A stretch of DNA of 64,000 bases from Myxococcota bacterium (GTDB lineage Bacteria; Myxococcota_A; UBA9160; UBA6930): positions 1 to 64,000 of the forward strand of contig JANQFK010000019.1 in the NCBI GenBank assembly GCA_028277885.1, given 5' to 3'. The notes beneath the pieces were generated by a model. That model was not told the DNA's origin, ran no database searches, and was given only the letters and a program-made list of their open reading frames with translations. Shown piece by piece: positions 44,901-54,076 of this stretch. The position numbers and the translations under genes were made by a program. The stretch's first letter is position 1. Each line of letters begins with the position of its first letter.

Positions 44901-45991
44901 TGGGGCCGAGCTGGTTCGAGGCGGGCGACGAGTCGCCGGGGCGCCGGGCCGCGCTGCTGCCCCTCGACCTCGCCGCGCTGGCCTACGGGGCGGGCGCGCG
45001 ACTTCACCGCGCCGCCTACGTGCGCGGCTGGCGGCAGCCGACCCGGCTGTCGTGCCGCGTGGTGGCGGTGGGGAACCTCGTGGTGGGCGGCTCGGGCAAG
45101 ACGCCCCTGGCCGCGTGGCTCGCGCTCCAGCTGCGCCAGCGCGGCACCCGGGTGGTGCTGGCGAGCCGCGGCTACGGGCGCCGCGGCGGCGAGGCCGTGG
45201 AGGTGGTGTCCGACGGCCGCTTCGTCCTCTCCACCGCCGAGCGCGCCGGCGACGAGCCGATGCTCCTCGCCGCCCACGCGCCCGGGGTCCCCGTGCTGGT
45301 CGGCCGCGACCGCGCGGTGGTGGGCCTGCGCGCCATCTCGGCCTTCGGCTGCCAGGTGCTGGTGCTCGACGACGGCTTCCAGCACCACCGCCTGGCGCGC
45401 GACGTCGACCTGCTCGCCTTCGACGGCTCGGGGCTCGGCAACCGCCGCCTGCTGCCCCGCGGCCCGCTGCGCGAGCCGCTCTCGGCGCTGGCGCGGGCCG
45501 ACGCCATCGGCGTCGTGGACGGCCCGCTGCCGGCCGAGGACGGCGAGCTCCTGGCGCGCCTCGCGCCGGGGGCGCGCCGCTTCACCGCGCGGCGCACGCC
45601 GGCGAGCGTGCGCCACCTCGCCGGCGGGGCCGGCCAGGACCCGGGCTGCCTGCACGGCAAGGAGGTCGGCCTGCTCGCCGGCATCGCGCGCCCGGCGTCC
45701 CTGCGCCGCAGCCTCGAGGCCCTGGGCGCGCGGGTCGTGGCCGAGCGCGCCTTCCCGGACCACCACGCCTACCGGGCCCGGGACCTGCGCGGCCTCTCCG
45801 ACGAGGCGCCGCTCTGGGTCACCACCGAGAAGGACGCGGTGAAGATCCTGCCCGAGTGGACCGGCGACGCGGACGTGCGCGTGCTGGCGATCCGCCTCTC
45901 CGTCGACGACCCGCGCGGCCTGCTCGACTGGCTCGAGGAGAGGCTGCGCGCCCACGCCCGAGGCCGCGATGCGTCGGTGACGGGGCTCTAG
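44900..45991 (+). CDS. lpxK: Tetraacyldisaccharide 4'-kinase
   Basis: 363 residues. Phosphorylates the 4' position of the lipid A disaccharide. Walker A is VGNLVVGGSGKTPLAAW, and the DDGFQH motif is present (VLDDGFQHHRLARDVDLL). GIARPASLRRSLEALGA and HHAYRARDL are typical further on. The ATG at 44900 uses the A of the waaA stop (TGATG). It is the last of the lipid A genes in this run. Confidence 0.95.
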   Translation: MGPSWFEAGDESPGRRAALLPLDLAALAYGAGARLHRAAYVRGWRQPTRLSCRVVAVGNLVVGGSGKTPLAAWLALQLRQRGTRVVLASRGYGRRGGEAVEVVSDGRFVLSTAERAGDEPMLLAAHAPGVPVLVGRDRAVVGLRAISAFGCQVLVLDDGFQHHRLARDVDLLAFDGSGLGNRRLLPRGPLREPLSALARADAIGVVDGPLPAEDGELLARLAPGARRFTARRTPASVRHLAGGAGQDPGCLHGKEVGLLAGIARPASLRRSLEALGARVVAERAFPDHHAYRARDLRGLSDEAPLWVTTEKDAVKILPEWTGDADVRVLAIRLSVDDPRGLLDWLEERLRAHARGRDASVTGL

Positions 45992-46061
45992 CCCCGGACG
46001 AAACCCGACGGGGCCGTAGGCCCGAGGGCGACTGACCGGGCCCCGGGCCCAGGAGGAGATC

Positions 46062-46907
46062 ATGACGACCCATCCTGCACTGAAGACCGGTGCCACCGCG
46101 GTGGTGACCGGAGGGGCCAGCGGCATCGGGCTGGCCGCGGCGAGGCGCTTCCTCGGCCTGGGCCTCCGCGTCTGTCTGGCCGACCGGGACGAGTCCGCGC
46201 TGGAGGCGGCGGTCTCGGGCCTCGACGCCGCGGAGCGCGTCTTCGGGCAGCCCACGGACGTCTCCGACCGGGGCTCCGTGGACCGCCTCGCGCGCGCCGT
46301 CGACGACCGCTACGGCCCCGTCGCGGTGCTGATGAACAACGCCGGCGTGGCCGGCGGCGGGGACGCGCTCTCCAACCCCGAGGGCTGGGAGCGCGTGCTC
46401 GGCGTCAACCTGATGGGCGTGGTGCACGGCGTGCAGCGCTTCGTGCCCGCCATGGTGGAGAGCAGCGAGCCGGGTCTCGTGATCAACACGGGGTCGAAGC
46501 AGGGCATCACCCAGCCGCCCGGGGACACGGCCTACAACGTGAGCAAGTCCGGCGTGAAGGCGCTCACCGAGGGGCTCGCCCACACCCTGCGTGCCAGGGC
46601 CGAGGGCCGCGTGACCGCGCACCTCCTGATCCCCGGCTTCACCTACACGGGGATGATCGCGCGCTTCGTTCCCGAGAAGCCCGCGGGCGCCTGGACGCCC
46701 GAGCAGGTCGTCGAGCGCATGTTCGAGGGTCTCGAGCGGGACGAGTTCTACATCCTGTGCCCCGACAACGAGACGACCCGCGAGCAGGACGAGCGGCGCA
46801 TCCTGTGGACCGCCGGCGACCTCGTGGAGAACCGCCCGGCGCTCTCGCGCTGGCACCCGGACTTCGAGGAGGACTTCGCCCGCTTCATGGAGACGGGCGG
46901 CTCCTGA
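46062..46907 (+). CDS. Short-chain dehydrogenase/reductase
   Basis: 281 residues. Classical SDR: cofactor motif TGGASGIG, NNAG, catalytic Ser in INTGSKQG and the Tyr-x3-Lys in AYNVSKSG. The C-terminal tail (about 205-281) with YILCPDNETTREQDERRI is longer than minimal SDRs. ATG at 46062 has AGGAGGAG five bases upstream. The 70-base gap after lpxK has a GC-rich palindrome and a CGTAGGCCC sequence that might be promoter-like, so it may be its own unit. The substrate is unknown. Confidence 0.9.
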   Translation: MTTHPALKTGATAVVTGGASGIGLAAARRFLGLGLRVCLADRDESALEAAVSGLDAAERVFGQPTDVSDRGSVDRLARAVDDRYGPVAVLMNNAGVAGGGDALSNPEGWERVLGVNLMGVVHGVQRFVPAMVESSEPGLVINTGSKQGITQPPGDTAYNVSKSGVKALTEGLAHTLRARAEGRVTAHLLIPGFTYTGMIARFVPEKPAGAWTPEQVVERMFEGLERDEFYILCPDNETTREQDERRILWTAGDLVENRPALSRWHPDFEEDFARFMETGGS

Positions 46908-46920
46908 GCCGCGCCGGGAC

Positions 46921-47697
46921 TCAGCGGTACTGCGTCGCGTGCAGCGCGACCCGGCGCAGCTCCCGGGGGAGACGCGCGCGCAGGGCCCGGCGCAGCTCGC
47001 GGTCCCCGGCGCAGTAGGCACCGAAGAAGCGGGCCAGGCCGCGGGGCCCCACGCGCTCCAGCACCCGGCGCTTGCGCAGCGAGCGGTACAGCCGCATGAG
47101 CTGCGCCATGCGCTCCGCGGGGTCGAGGCGCGCCCGCAGCGTCACGCGATCGAGATCGATCACCAGGCACTCCGTGGCCGCGTCGTCCTCGCGCACCAGC
47201 AGGTTCTTGATCTGGAGGTCCGGGTGGCTGGCGCCGGCGTCGTGGAAGCGGCGCACGGCGTCGCCGGCGGCCGCCGCGGCGCGGAGCCGGCGCGGCGGCT
47301 CCGGGCCGCTCTCGAGGAAGGCGAGGCCGTCCACGCAGCCGGCCTCGAAGACCGTCCCCACCGCGCAGCGTCGCAGCGGGCCCCAGTGGCGCCGGGCGAT
47401 CACGAGGCCCGGGCGCGGGACCGGCGCGCCGGCCGCGTGGAGCGCGGCCGTGACCTCGAGCTCGCGGCGGGGGCGCCCCGTGCCCCAGAAGCGGTCGGCG
47501 AGCAGGGGGCCGAGCAGGCCGCCGTGGTGCAGACGGCGCAGCAGGAGCGCGGGCCCGCCCTGGAGCTCGAGCAGGGCCACGGGGGCGCGACCGCTCTCGG
47601 CCCGGGGGCTCGCGAACAGGCGCTCGAGGGCGTCGGGCTCGAGGCAGCCCGCGGCGCGCGCCGCGCCCTCCAGCGCCGGCACCACGATCAGCTGCAT
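46921..47697 (-). CDS. Lipopolysaccharide kinase-like protein (Kdo/WaaP family)
   Basis: 258 residues from the ATG at 47697; a GTG at 47751, closer to the preceding lptF stop, is an alternative. The kinase-like fold is shown by ASHPDLQIKNLLV (catalytic HxDLxxxN loop) and LVIDLDRVTL (the DxD metal site), as in KdkA/WaaP/InaA LPS kinases. Near the N-terminus GPALLLRRLHHGGLLGPLL resembles the KdkA glycine region. It is probably a kinase that phosphorylates Kdo or heptose of the inner core. It follows lptF on the minus strand and converges with the SDR. Confidence 0.75.
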   Translation of the reverse strand: MQLIVVPALEGAARAAGCLEPDALERLFASPRAESGRAPVALLELQGGPALLLRRLHHGGLLGPLLADRFWGTGRPRRELEVTAALHAAGAPVPRPGLVIARRHWGPLRRCAVGTVFEAGCVDGLAFLESGPEPPRRLRAAAAAGDAVRRFHDAGASHPDLQIKNLLVREDDAATECLVIDLDRVTLRARLDPAERMAQLMRLYRSLRKRRVLERVGPRGLARFFGAYCAGDRELRRALRARLPRELRRVALHATQYR

Positions 47698-47756
47698 GGG
47701 CCCGGCGCGCAGCGTGCGCAGGTCGCGCGCCGCGGCCTCGGGGTCCGCCACCTCCC

Positions 47757-48908
47757 TCAGAGCTCCTGGCGTCGGGCGCGGGCGAGCAGACCCACCGCGA
47801 CGGCGGCGAATACGGCGTTGGGGAGCCAGAGCCCCACGATCACGGGCACGCTGCCCTCGCCGGCGAGGTCGGTCCCCAGGGTGAGCAGGGCGTAGTAGGC
47901 GAAGACCAGCAGCGCGCACACGATGGCGCCCCAGGAGCCCGCGCCGCGGGAGCGGCGCAGGCCGAGGGTCAATCCCAGCGCGGCGAAGAGCAGCGGCGCC
48001 ACGCTGAGGGCGTAGCGCCGCTGGAGCTGGAGCTCGTAGACCGGGCGCGGCTTCATGCGGGTCCAGCTGGGCGCCTCGCCATGCTCGTCGAAGTGACGCA
48101 GGACCTCGCGCAGCTTCGAGCTGTCGAGCTCGCGGGCCTTCACCTGCTGGAGCCCCGAACCGAGGAACCCGCTCATGTCCCACGCGTAGGTGAAGGTCCC
48201 GAAGGCGATGTGGCGCTCCTCGTCGAGGTCGTGGCCGCCGTTGCCCTCGCCGCGGCCGAAGTGGATGTCGCCGTTCTCGAGCTCGATGCGGGCCACGGAC
48301 TGCTCGCGGTCGAAGGCGAAGCGTCCCTTCGCGGCCACCACCGTGAAGGGGCGGGTCGGATCGGTGCGGTCGGTGAGGAACACGCCGTCGAGGGTCCCGT
48401 CGTCGGCGCGCTCCTCCACCAGCAGCAGCCGCTCTCCGCCCCGGTCGAGGCGCCGGAAGCGCCCCGGGCGAATCAGCCCGCCCCGGGCCGCGATGTCGGC
48501 GGCCACGCTGCGCAGCTCGCGGCGCGAGCTCGGCTCCACCACGTTCAGCAGCACCGCGGTCATGCCCGAGGTGAGAAGCGCCAGGAGCAGGAAGGGCACC
48601 ATCAGCTGCGCGACGCTCACGCCGAGGGCGCGCATCGCCAGGATCTCGGCGTCCGCGGACAGCCGGCTCACCGTGGCGACGACCCCGAACAGGAAGGCGA
48701 CGGGGAGCGCGTACGGGGCGAAGATTCCCAGCAGGCAGGCGACGAGGCTCAGCAGGTCTCCCACGCCCAGGCCCACCTGGGCGACGTCGGAGATCTGGCG
48801 CAGCAGGTTGAAGGTGAGGAGGATTCCGCCGACGCCGAGCAGGCCCAGGCTCGAGTAGACGAGCGCCTCGCGCACCGCGTAGCGCGCCAGGATGCGCGGC
48901 ATCCGCAT
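47757..48908 (-). CDS. lptF: LPS export permease LptF/LptG
   Basis: 383 residues of the YjgP/YjgQ family: one part of the LptBFG transporter that extracts LPS from the inner membrane. N-terminal helices (about 15-120), a periplasmic jellyroll (about 130-290) and three C-terminal helices (RRYALSVAPLLFAALGLTLG). A second permease gene, normally adjacent, is missing here. ATG at 48908. The assignment to F rather than G rests on the N-terminal RILARYAVREAL pattern and is not firm. Confidence 0.88.
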   Translation of the reverse strand: MRMPRILARYAVREALVYSSLGLLGVGGILLTFNLLRQISDVAQVGLGVGDLLSLVACLLGIFAPYALPVAFLFGVVATVSRLSADAEILAMRALGVSVAQLMVPFLLLALLTSGMTAVLLNVVEPSSRRELRSVAADIAARGGLIRPGRFRRLDRGGERLLLVEERADDGTLDGVFLTDRTDPTRPFTVVAAKGRFAFDREQSVARIELENGDIHFGRGEGNGGHDLDEERHIAFGTFTYAWDMSGFLGSGLQQVKARELDSSKLREVLRHFDEHGEAPSWTRMKPRPVYELQLQRRYALSVAPLLFAALGLTLGLRRSRGAGSWGAIVCALLVFAYYALLTLGTDLAGEGSVPVIVGLWLPNAVFAAVAVGLLARARRQEL

Positions 48909-48916
48909 GGCCGGGT

Positions 48917-48922
48917 ATCCTA
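48917..48922 (-). promoter_or_regulatory. -10-like TAGGAT before lptF
   Basis: TAGGAT on the minus strand ends eight bases before the lptF ATG. AGGA within it could also serve as a weak ribosome binding site, so it is ambiguous. The 98-base divergent gap (48909-49006) is otherwise plain. Confidence 0.3.
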
Positions 48923-49006
48923 CCGGCCGCTCCCCGACTCTGCGAGGTCGCCATCCTTCGCTGTCTCAACCCGGAGTCCGCGCCGCCGCCCGCGGAGCGC
49001 GTCCTG

Positions 49007-50050
49007 GTGATCCGCCTCGGTGCGGTGGGGGACGTGGTGCGCACGCTGCCCGCGGCCTCGTCGCTGCGGGCCGCCTATCCCGCCGCGCGCCTCGCCTGGC
49101 TGGTGGAGCCGGCGTCCCACAGCCTCGTCGCCGCCCAGCCCTGGATCGACGAGGTGATCGTGTTCCCGCGGCGCGAGCTGCGCGACCTGCTCGCGGGGGG
49201 GCGCCTCGCCACCGCGGCGCGCGGCGCGCGGGACTTCCTGCGCGAGCTGCGCGAGCGTCGCTTCGACCTCGTGGTGGACTTCCACTCGATCCTGAAGAGC
49301 GGGATCCTCTCGCGGGGGAGCGGGGCGCCGCTGCGCGCCGGCTACGCGCGCCCCTACGGACGCGAGGGGTCGTGGCTCTTCGCCAACGCGCGCGCGCGCC
49401 TCGCGCCGCCGAAGGCCAGCCGCTTCGAGCGCAACCGGGCCCTGGTCGAGTTCCTGGGCGTGGCGGCGCCGGCCGCCGAGCGTCCGCTCCACGTCGCCCC
49501 GCAGACCCGGGAGACCCTGGCGAAGGCCCTCGGGCCCGGACCGGCGCCGGTCGCGATCCACCCGGGCACGAGCGACTCGACGCCCCACAAGCGCTGGTCC
49601 GTCGCGGGCTACGCGCGCGTGGCTCGCGCGCTGGCCGAGAGCGAGGGCGTGCCCAGCGTGGTCACCGCGGGGCCCGCGCGGGACGACCGGGCCTTCGCCG
49701 AGGCGATCGTCGCCGAGGCCGGGGGCGGCGCGCGCCTCGCACCGCGGACGCCGAGCCTCGCCGACCTCGCCGCGCTCTTCGCCCAGGCGCGGCTCTACGT
49801 CGGCAGCGACACCGGTCCCATGCACGTCGCGTCCCTGGTCGGCACGCCGGTGGTGCAGATCCTCGGCCCCACGGATCCGGTGGAGAACGCGCCGTACCCG
49901 GGAACGCCGTCGCGCACGGTGCGCGTCGCCGTGGGCTGCAACCCGTGTCGCCGCGGCTGCGCGGCCGCGACCTGCATGGCGGTGGTGAGGCCGGAGCCCG
50001 TCGTCGCCGCGGCGCGGGATCTTCTGGCGGCGTCTCCGGGCCGGTGGTAG
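49007..50050 (+). CDS. GT9 heptosyltransferase (WaaC-like)
   Basis: 347 residues from GTG 49007, glycosyltransferase family 9. The N-terminus IRLGAVGDVVRTLPAASSL and the donor-site GSDTGPMHVASLVGTPVVQ are typical of heptosyltransferases that add ADP-heptose to the inner core. A C-terminal cysteine cluster (CNPCRRGCAAATC) is present. The open frame extends upstream (ERVLVIRL) without a canonical start; a GGAG at 48994-48997 fits either GTG 49007 or CTG 49004, so the true start may be a few codons earlier. Confidence 0.88.
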   Translation: MIRLGAVGDVVRTLPAASSLRAAYPAARLAWLVEPASHSLVAAQPWIDEVIVFPRRELRDLLAGGRLATAARGARDFLRELRERRFDLVVDFHSILKSGILSRGSGAPLRAGYARPYGREGSWLFANARARLAPPKASRFERNRALVEFLGVAAPAAERPLHVAPQTRETLAKALGPGPAPVAIHPGTSDSTPHKRWSVAGYARVARALAESEGVPSVVTAGPARDDRAFAEAIVAEAGGGARLAPRTPSLADLAALFAQARLYVGSDTGPMHVASLVGTPVVQILGPTDPVENAPYPGTPSRTVRVAVGCNPCRRGCAAATCMAVVRPEPVVAAARDLLAASPGRW

Positions 50051-50069
50051 CGTCTTGGCTCCTCGACGC

Positions 50070-51119
50070 ATGCCGAAGGAGATCCTGGTTCGCGGTCCCA
50101 ACTGGACCGGCGACGTCATCATGGCGACGCCGGGCTTCCGGGCGCTGCGGGCCGGCTTTCCCGACGCCCGCATCACGCTTCACGTTCGCGAGGGACTGAT
50201 GCCGCTGGTCGCGGGTTCGCCCTGGTTCGACGAGGTGCTGCCGGTGACTTCCTACCACCGAGGTCCCGCCGCCCTGCTTCGCGAGGCGGGCGGGCTGCGC
50301 CGGCGCCGCTTCGACCTCGGCGTGTGCCTGCCTGACTCCTTCGCCTCGGCGCTGCTGATGCGCCTGGCCGGCGTCCCGGAGATCGTGGGCTACCGCCGTC
50401 AGGGCCGCGGCGCGCTGCTGCACCGCGCGGTGCCGCCGCCGGACGCCGCCGACGCCAGCGGGCGCCTGATGATCGCCCGCGAGCTCCACGTGCTCGGCCT
50501 GGTGGAGGCCGCGGGCTGCAAGGCCCAGGGGACGGAGCTCGAGCTGTTCGTGACCGCAGCCGAGGAGGCCGAGGCGGGCGCCGCCCTGGCGGCGCGCGGG
50601 ATCGGGCCCGCCGACGCCCTGGCCGCCCTGGCGCCGGGAGCCTCCTACGGCACCTCGAAGCTGTGGCCCGCCGAGTCCTTCGCCGTGGTGGGAGACTCCC
50701 TGGCCCGGGCCGGGCTGCGCGTGGCGGTGCTCGGCACCCCCGGCGAGCGCGAGCTGGTGGGCCGGGTGGTGGACGCCATGCAGGAGCCCGCCGCGGACCT
50801 GGCCGGCGCCGTGGGGCTCGGCGCCCTCAAGGCGGTGCTGCGACGCGCCCGGCTGCTGGTCTGCAACGACGCCGGGGCGCGCCACGTCGCCGTCGCCTTC
50901 GGCGTGCCCTGCGTGGTGATGATGGGCCCCACCAGCCTCGAGAAGACGCCGCTCAACCTCGAGGGCGTCGCGGTGCTGAGCGAGGACGTGAGCTGCCGCC
51001 CCTGCTACCTGCGCGACTGCCCCATCGACCACCGCTGCATGACGCGCATCCCGCCGGAGCGCGCGATCGCCGCGGCGCGCGATGCCCTGGTGGGCCGCGC
51101 CCTGGGGCCCGCGGGCTGA
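50070..51119 (+). CDS. waaF: Heptosyltransferase II
   Basis: 349 residues, GT9. ILVRGPNWTGDVIMATPGFR is the WaaF version of the family N-terminus, and the late CNDAGARHVAVAFGVPCVVM plus CRPCYLRDCPIDHRCM tail are typical. It adds the second heptose. ATG at 50070 (TTG at 50055 is in frame but adds only five residues). It follows the first heptosyltransferase by 19 bases. The next gene starts at TGATG. Confidence 0.93.
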   Translation: MPKEILVRGPNWTGDVIMATPGFRALRAGFPDARITLHVREGLMPLVAGSPWFDEVLPVTSYHRGPAALLREAGGLRRRRFDLGVCLPDSFASALLMRLAGVPEIVGYRRQGRGALLHRAVPPPDAADASGRLMIARELHVLGLVEAAGCKAQGTELELFVTAAEEAEAGAALAARGIGPADALAALAPGASYGTSKLWPAESFAVVGDSLARAGLRVAVLGTPGERELVGRVVDAMQEPAADLAGAVGLGALKAVLRRARLLVCNDAGARHVAVAFGVPCVVMMGPTSLEKTPLNLEGVAVLSEDVSCRPCYLRDCPIDHRCMTRIPPERAIAAARDALVGRALGPAG

Positions 51120-52141
51120 TGGGCCGCCTCGACCTGCGGCGGCTCCAGCGGCTGGTCGCCTCCTTCGAGCGCCTGCGCCTCGGGGTGGTGGGCGACGCCA
51201 TGCTCGACGAGTACCTGTGGGGCGAGGTCGAGCGCGTGAGCCCCGAGGCGCCGGTCCCCGTGGTGCACGTGCGCCGCGAGTCCGTGGCCCTGGGCGGCGC
51301 CGCCAACGTGGTGCGCAACGCCGTCGCCATGGGGGCGCGCTGCGTGCTGTGCGCCGCGGCGGGCCTCGACTCCGGCGGCGACCGCCTGGTGGACCTGCTG
51401 AAGGACCTGGGCGTCGATGCGTCGGGGGTGGTGCGCGTCGAGGGGCGTCCGACCACGCGCAAGACCCGGGTCGAGGCGCGCTCGCAGCAGATGGTGCGCT
51501 TCGATCGCGAGACCGAGGAGCCGCTGCCCCGGGCGGCGGTCCGCGAGCTGCTGCGTGCCATCGACGGGATGCTGCCGCGGGTGGACGGCGTGGTGCTCGA
51601 GGACTACGGCAAGGGCGTGCTCACGCCGGGCCTGCTGCGCGCCGCCATGCGGCGCTTCCGCGAGGCCGGGCTGCCCGTGGCCGTGGACCCCAAGCACGAC
51701 CTGGCTCCCTTCCGCGGCGCCACCCTGGTGAAGCCGAACCTGCGCGAGGTGGAGCAGCTCACCGGGATGCGGGTGCGCGCTCCCGGCGACCTGGCCCGCG
51801 CCGCGGCGAAGCTGCGCAAGCGCCTCGCCGGCGCCGCCCTGGTGGTGACGCGCGGCGCCGACGGCATGACGATCTTCGAGGGCGACGACGACGCCGGCGT
51901 CGACGTCCCCATCGCGCGCAGCGAGGTGTTCGACGTGCAGGGCGCCGGCGACACGGCGATCGCGGCGCTGGCCCTCGTCACCCTGGCGGGCGGCACGCTC
52001 CACGAGGCGGCGGTGATCGCCAACGCGGCGGCCGCGGTGGTGGTCGCGAAGGTCGGCACCGCCACGGCGAGCCCCGGGGAGATCGTCGGCGTGCTCCCCG
52101 AGGCGCTGGCCGCGGCGCGCCGGGGCGGGGAGGGCGCATGA
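51119..52141 (+). CDS. rfaE1: Heptose 7-phosphate kinase (RfaE domain I)
   Basis: 340 residues. PfkB-type sugar kinase that phosphorylates heptose-7-phosphate at O1 in ADP-heptose synthesis. Signatures: GDAMLDEYLWGEVERVSPEA, GGAANVVRNAVAMGA, VVLEDYGKGVL, PKHDLAPFRGATLVKPN and the active-site VQGAGDTAIAAL. The cytidylyltransferase domain of bifunctional HldE is absent; it must be a separate gene elsewhere. It overlaps yicC by ATGA, and follows waaF by a shared A (TGATG), so heptose supply and transfer are expressed together. Confidence 0.94.
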   Translation: MGRLDLRRLQRLVASFERLRLGVVGDAMLDEYLWGEVERVSPEAPVPVVHVRRESVALGGAANVVRNAVAMGARCVLCAAAGLDSGGDRLVDLLKDLGVDASGVVRVEGRPTTRKTRVEARSQQMVRFDRETEEPLPRAAVRELLRAIDGMLPRVDGVVLEDYGKGVLTPGLLRAAMRRFREAGLPVAVDPKHDLAPFRGATLVKPNLREVEQLTGMRVRAPGDLARAAAKLRKRLAGAALVVTRGADGMTIFEGDDDAGVDVPIARSEVFDVQGAGDTAIAALALVTLAGGTLHEAAVIANAAAAVVVAKVGTATASPGEIVGVLPEALAAARRGGEGA

Positions 52142-53028
52142 TCCGCAGCATGACGGGCTTCGGCCGGGCGGGCTTCGAGGTGGAGGACCAGCGCTTCCAG
52201 GTGGAGGCGCGCTCGGTGAACCACCGCCACCTCGACGTGCAGGCCCGGCTGCCCCGGCTGCTCGCGCCCTTCGAGCCCGACGTGCGCCGCCGCGTCCAGG
52301 AGCGTCTGCGGCGCGGCAAGGTCGACCTGAGCGTCACCCTGCCGGCCGGCGCCGCCCTGCCCGGCGAGGTGCAGATCGACCGCGAGACCGCGGCGCGCTA
52401 CGTGGCCGCCGCCCGGGAGCTGGCGGCCGAGCACGGCATCGAGGCCGCGCTCCCCGCCGCGCCCCTGCTGGCCCTGCCCGGCGTGGCCCGCCAGGTGGAG
52501 CGCGAGCTCGAGGGTGAGGCCCTGGGCCGCGCCCTGGCCGGCGCCGTGGACGAGGCCCTCGACGGGCTGCTGTCCATGCGGGTGGCCGAGGGGGCGGCCC
52601 TCGCCCGCGAGCTGGGCGAGCGCCTGGCCGCCGCCGGGCGCCTGCTCGACGGCATCGAGGCCCGCGCCGACACGGTGCAGGCGGCGGTGCGCGAGCGCCT
52701 GCGCAAGCGCGCCGCCCAGCTCGAGCAGGAGACCGGGGTGCTCGACGAGGCGCGCCTCCACCAGGAGATCGTGTGGGCCGCGGAGCGCCTCGACGTCACC
52801 GAGGAGATCGTCCGCTCGCGCAGCCACATCGGGCAGTTCGAGCAGACCCTGGAGCGTGCCGACGGCGAGGCGCCCCAGGGCCGGCGCCTCGAGTTCCTGC
52901 TCCAGGAGATGGTGCGGGAGGCCAACACGATCGGGTCGAAGGCGAGCGACGCCCCGGTGGCGCACCTCGTGGTCGACCTCAAGGCGGAGCTGGAGCGCAT
53001 CCGCGAGCAGGTGCTGAACGTCGAATGA
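52138..53028 (+). CDS. yicC: YicC family endoribonuclease
   Basis: 296 residues. [20 protein letters not shown] and [17 protein letters not shown] at the N-terminus, with the C-terminal [20 protein letters not shown], are family signatures. YicC proteins are endoribonucleases affecting small RNA turnover in E. coli (known of the family). ATGA overlaps on both sides. It opens the conserved yicC-remA-gmk trio. Confidence 0.94.
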   Translation: MIRSMTGFGRAGFEVEDQRFQVEARSVNHRHLDVQARLPRLLAPFEPDVRRRVQERLRRGKVDLSVTLPAGAALPGEVQIDRETAARYVAAARELAAEHGIEAALPAAPLLALPGVARQVERELEGEALGRALAGAVDEALDGLLSMRVAEGAALARELGERLAAAGRLLDGIEARADTVQAAVRERLRKRAAQLEQETGVLDEARLHQEIVWAAERLDVTEEIVRSRSHIGQFEQTLERADGEAPQGRRLEFLLQEMVREANTIGSKASDAPVAHLVVDLKAELERIREQVLNVE

Positions 53029-53366
53029 ATCCCAGACGCCACGAACAGGCCCGGCTGCCGGGCATCCCCGGGCCCCCCGAGGCCGCGGCGGCCGCGCCGC
53101 GCTCGGGGGTGAGGCTGCTCAACGTGGGCTACGGCAACCTGGTGGCGGCCGCCCGCGTGGTCGCCGTCGTGTCGCCCCAGTCGGCCCCCATGCGGCGCCT
53201 GCGCGAGGAGGCGGCGGGCCGCGGCAAGCTGGTGGACGCCACCCAGGGCCGCCGCACCCGCTCGATCCTGGTGACGGACAGCGACCACGTGGTGCTCTCG
53301 GCCATCAACCCCGAGACCATCGCGTCGCGCCTCGCCGCCGACGAGCACCCGGGAGGCGCGAGCTAG
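53025..53366 (+). CDS. RemA-like (DUF370) regulator
   Basis: 113 residues. The core (about 30-105) matches RemA/ExtRem[21 protein letters not shown], then [20 protein letters not shown]. In Bacillus the family binds DNA as an octameric ring and regulates biofilm genes. An N-terminal extension of about 28 residues rich in Arg, Pro and Ala precedes the core; it is unusual for this short family. ATG at 53025 overlaps yicC. It lies one base before gmk. Confidence 0.88.
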   Translation: MNPRRHEQARLPGIPGPPEAAAAAPRSGVRLLNVGYGNLVAAARVVAVVSPQSAPMRRLREEAAGRGKLVDATQGRRTRSILVTDSDHVVLSAINPETIASRLAADEHPGGAS

Positions 53367-53367
53367 G

Positions 53368-54009
53368 GTGGGGGGCCGCCGGGGCATCCCCTTCGTGGTG
53401 TCGGCTCCGTCGGGCACGGGCAAGACCACGGTCTGCCGCGAGATCGTGGCCCGGGACGAGGACGTCTGCTTCTCGATCTCCCACACCACGCGCCCCATGC
53501 GCGAGGGCGAGGTGGACGGCCGGGACTACCACTTCGTGGACGAACGACGCTTCCGCGGGCTGGTGGAGGAGGGCGCCTTCGTCGAGTTCGCCGAGTACGC
53601 GGGCCGCATGTACGGCACCAGCTGGGCCGCCATCGACGGACCCCTCGAGGAGGGGCGCGACGTGCTGCTCGAGATCGAGGTCCAGGGGGCGGCCCAGATC
53701 CGCGAGCGGCGCGACGACGCCCGCTTCATCTTCCTGCTGCCGCCGAGCCGCGCGGTGCTCGAGAGCCGGCTGCGCAACCGGGGCAGCGACAGCCCCGAGG
53801 CGATCGAGCAGCGCCTCGCCCTCTCGCGCCGCGAGGTGAAGGCGGTCCGGATCTTCGACTACGCGGTCGTGAACGACGACCTGGAGCGCTGCGTCCGGGC
53901 GGTGCTCGAGGTGGTGGAGGCCGAGCGCTCCGGCGAGGTCGCGGACGCACGCACGCGCTACGGGCGCGAGGTGACCCTGGCGGCGCTGCGGGGCGAGTTC
54001 GAGTTCTAG
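53368..54009 (+). CDS. gmk: Guanylate kinase
   Basis: 213 residues. Phosphorylates GMP to GDP. P-loop is SAPSGTGKTTVCRE; the GMP site follows in SHTTRPMREGEVDGRDYHF, and the lid LRNRGSDSPEAIEQRL is typical. GTG start at 53368. rpoZ (RNA polymerase omega), normally next, is not here; a Rel-type (p)ppGpp enzyme comes after 67 bases, linking GTP supply and the stringent response. Confidence 0.96.
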   Translation: MGGRRGIPFVVSAPSGTGKTTVCREIVARDEDVCFSISHTTRPMREGEVDGRDYHFVDERRFRGLVEEGAFVEFAEYAGRMYGTSWAAIDGPLEEGRDVLLEIEVQGAAQIRERRDDARFIFLLPPSRAVLESRLRNRGSDSPEAIEQRLALSRREVKAVRIFDYAVVNDDLERCVRAVLEVVEAERSGEVADARTRYGREVTLAALRGEFEF

Positions 54010-54052
54010 GCCGCGTTGGCGCCGCCCGCGGCGTCCGGCTAATCTCCCAAGG

Positions 54053-54070
54053 TCTCGATTTAAAACGAGA
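54053..54070 (+). other. AT-rich imperfect hairpin between gmk and rel
   Basis: TCTCG and CGAGA flank an ATTTAAAA loop. It is the most AT-rich spot in the neighbourhood. It could be a promoter or leader element for the rel gene or a weak terminator of gmk. The rest of the 67-base gap is unremarkable. Confidence 0.3.
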
Positions 54071-54076
54071 ATCCTT

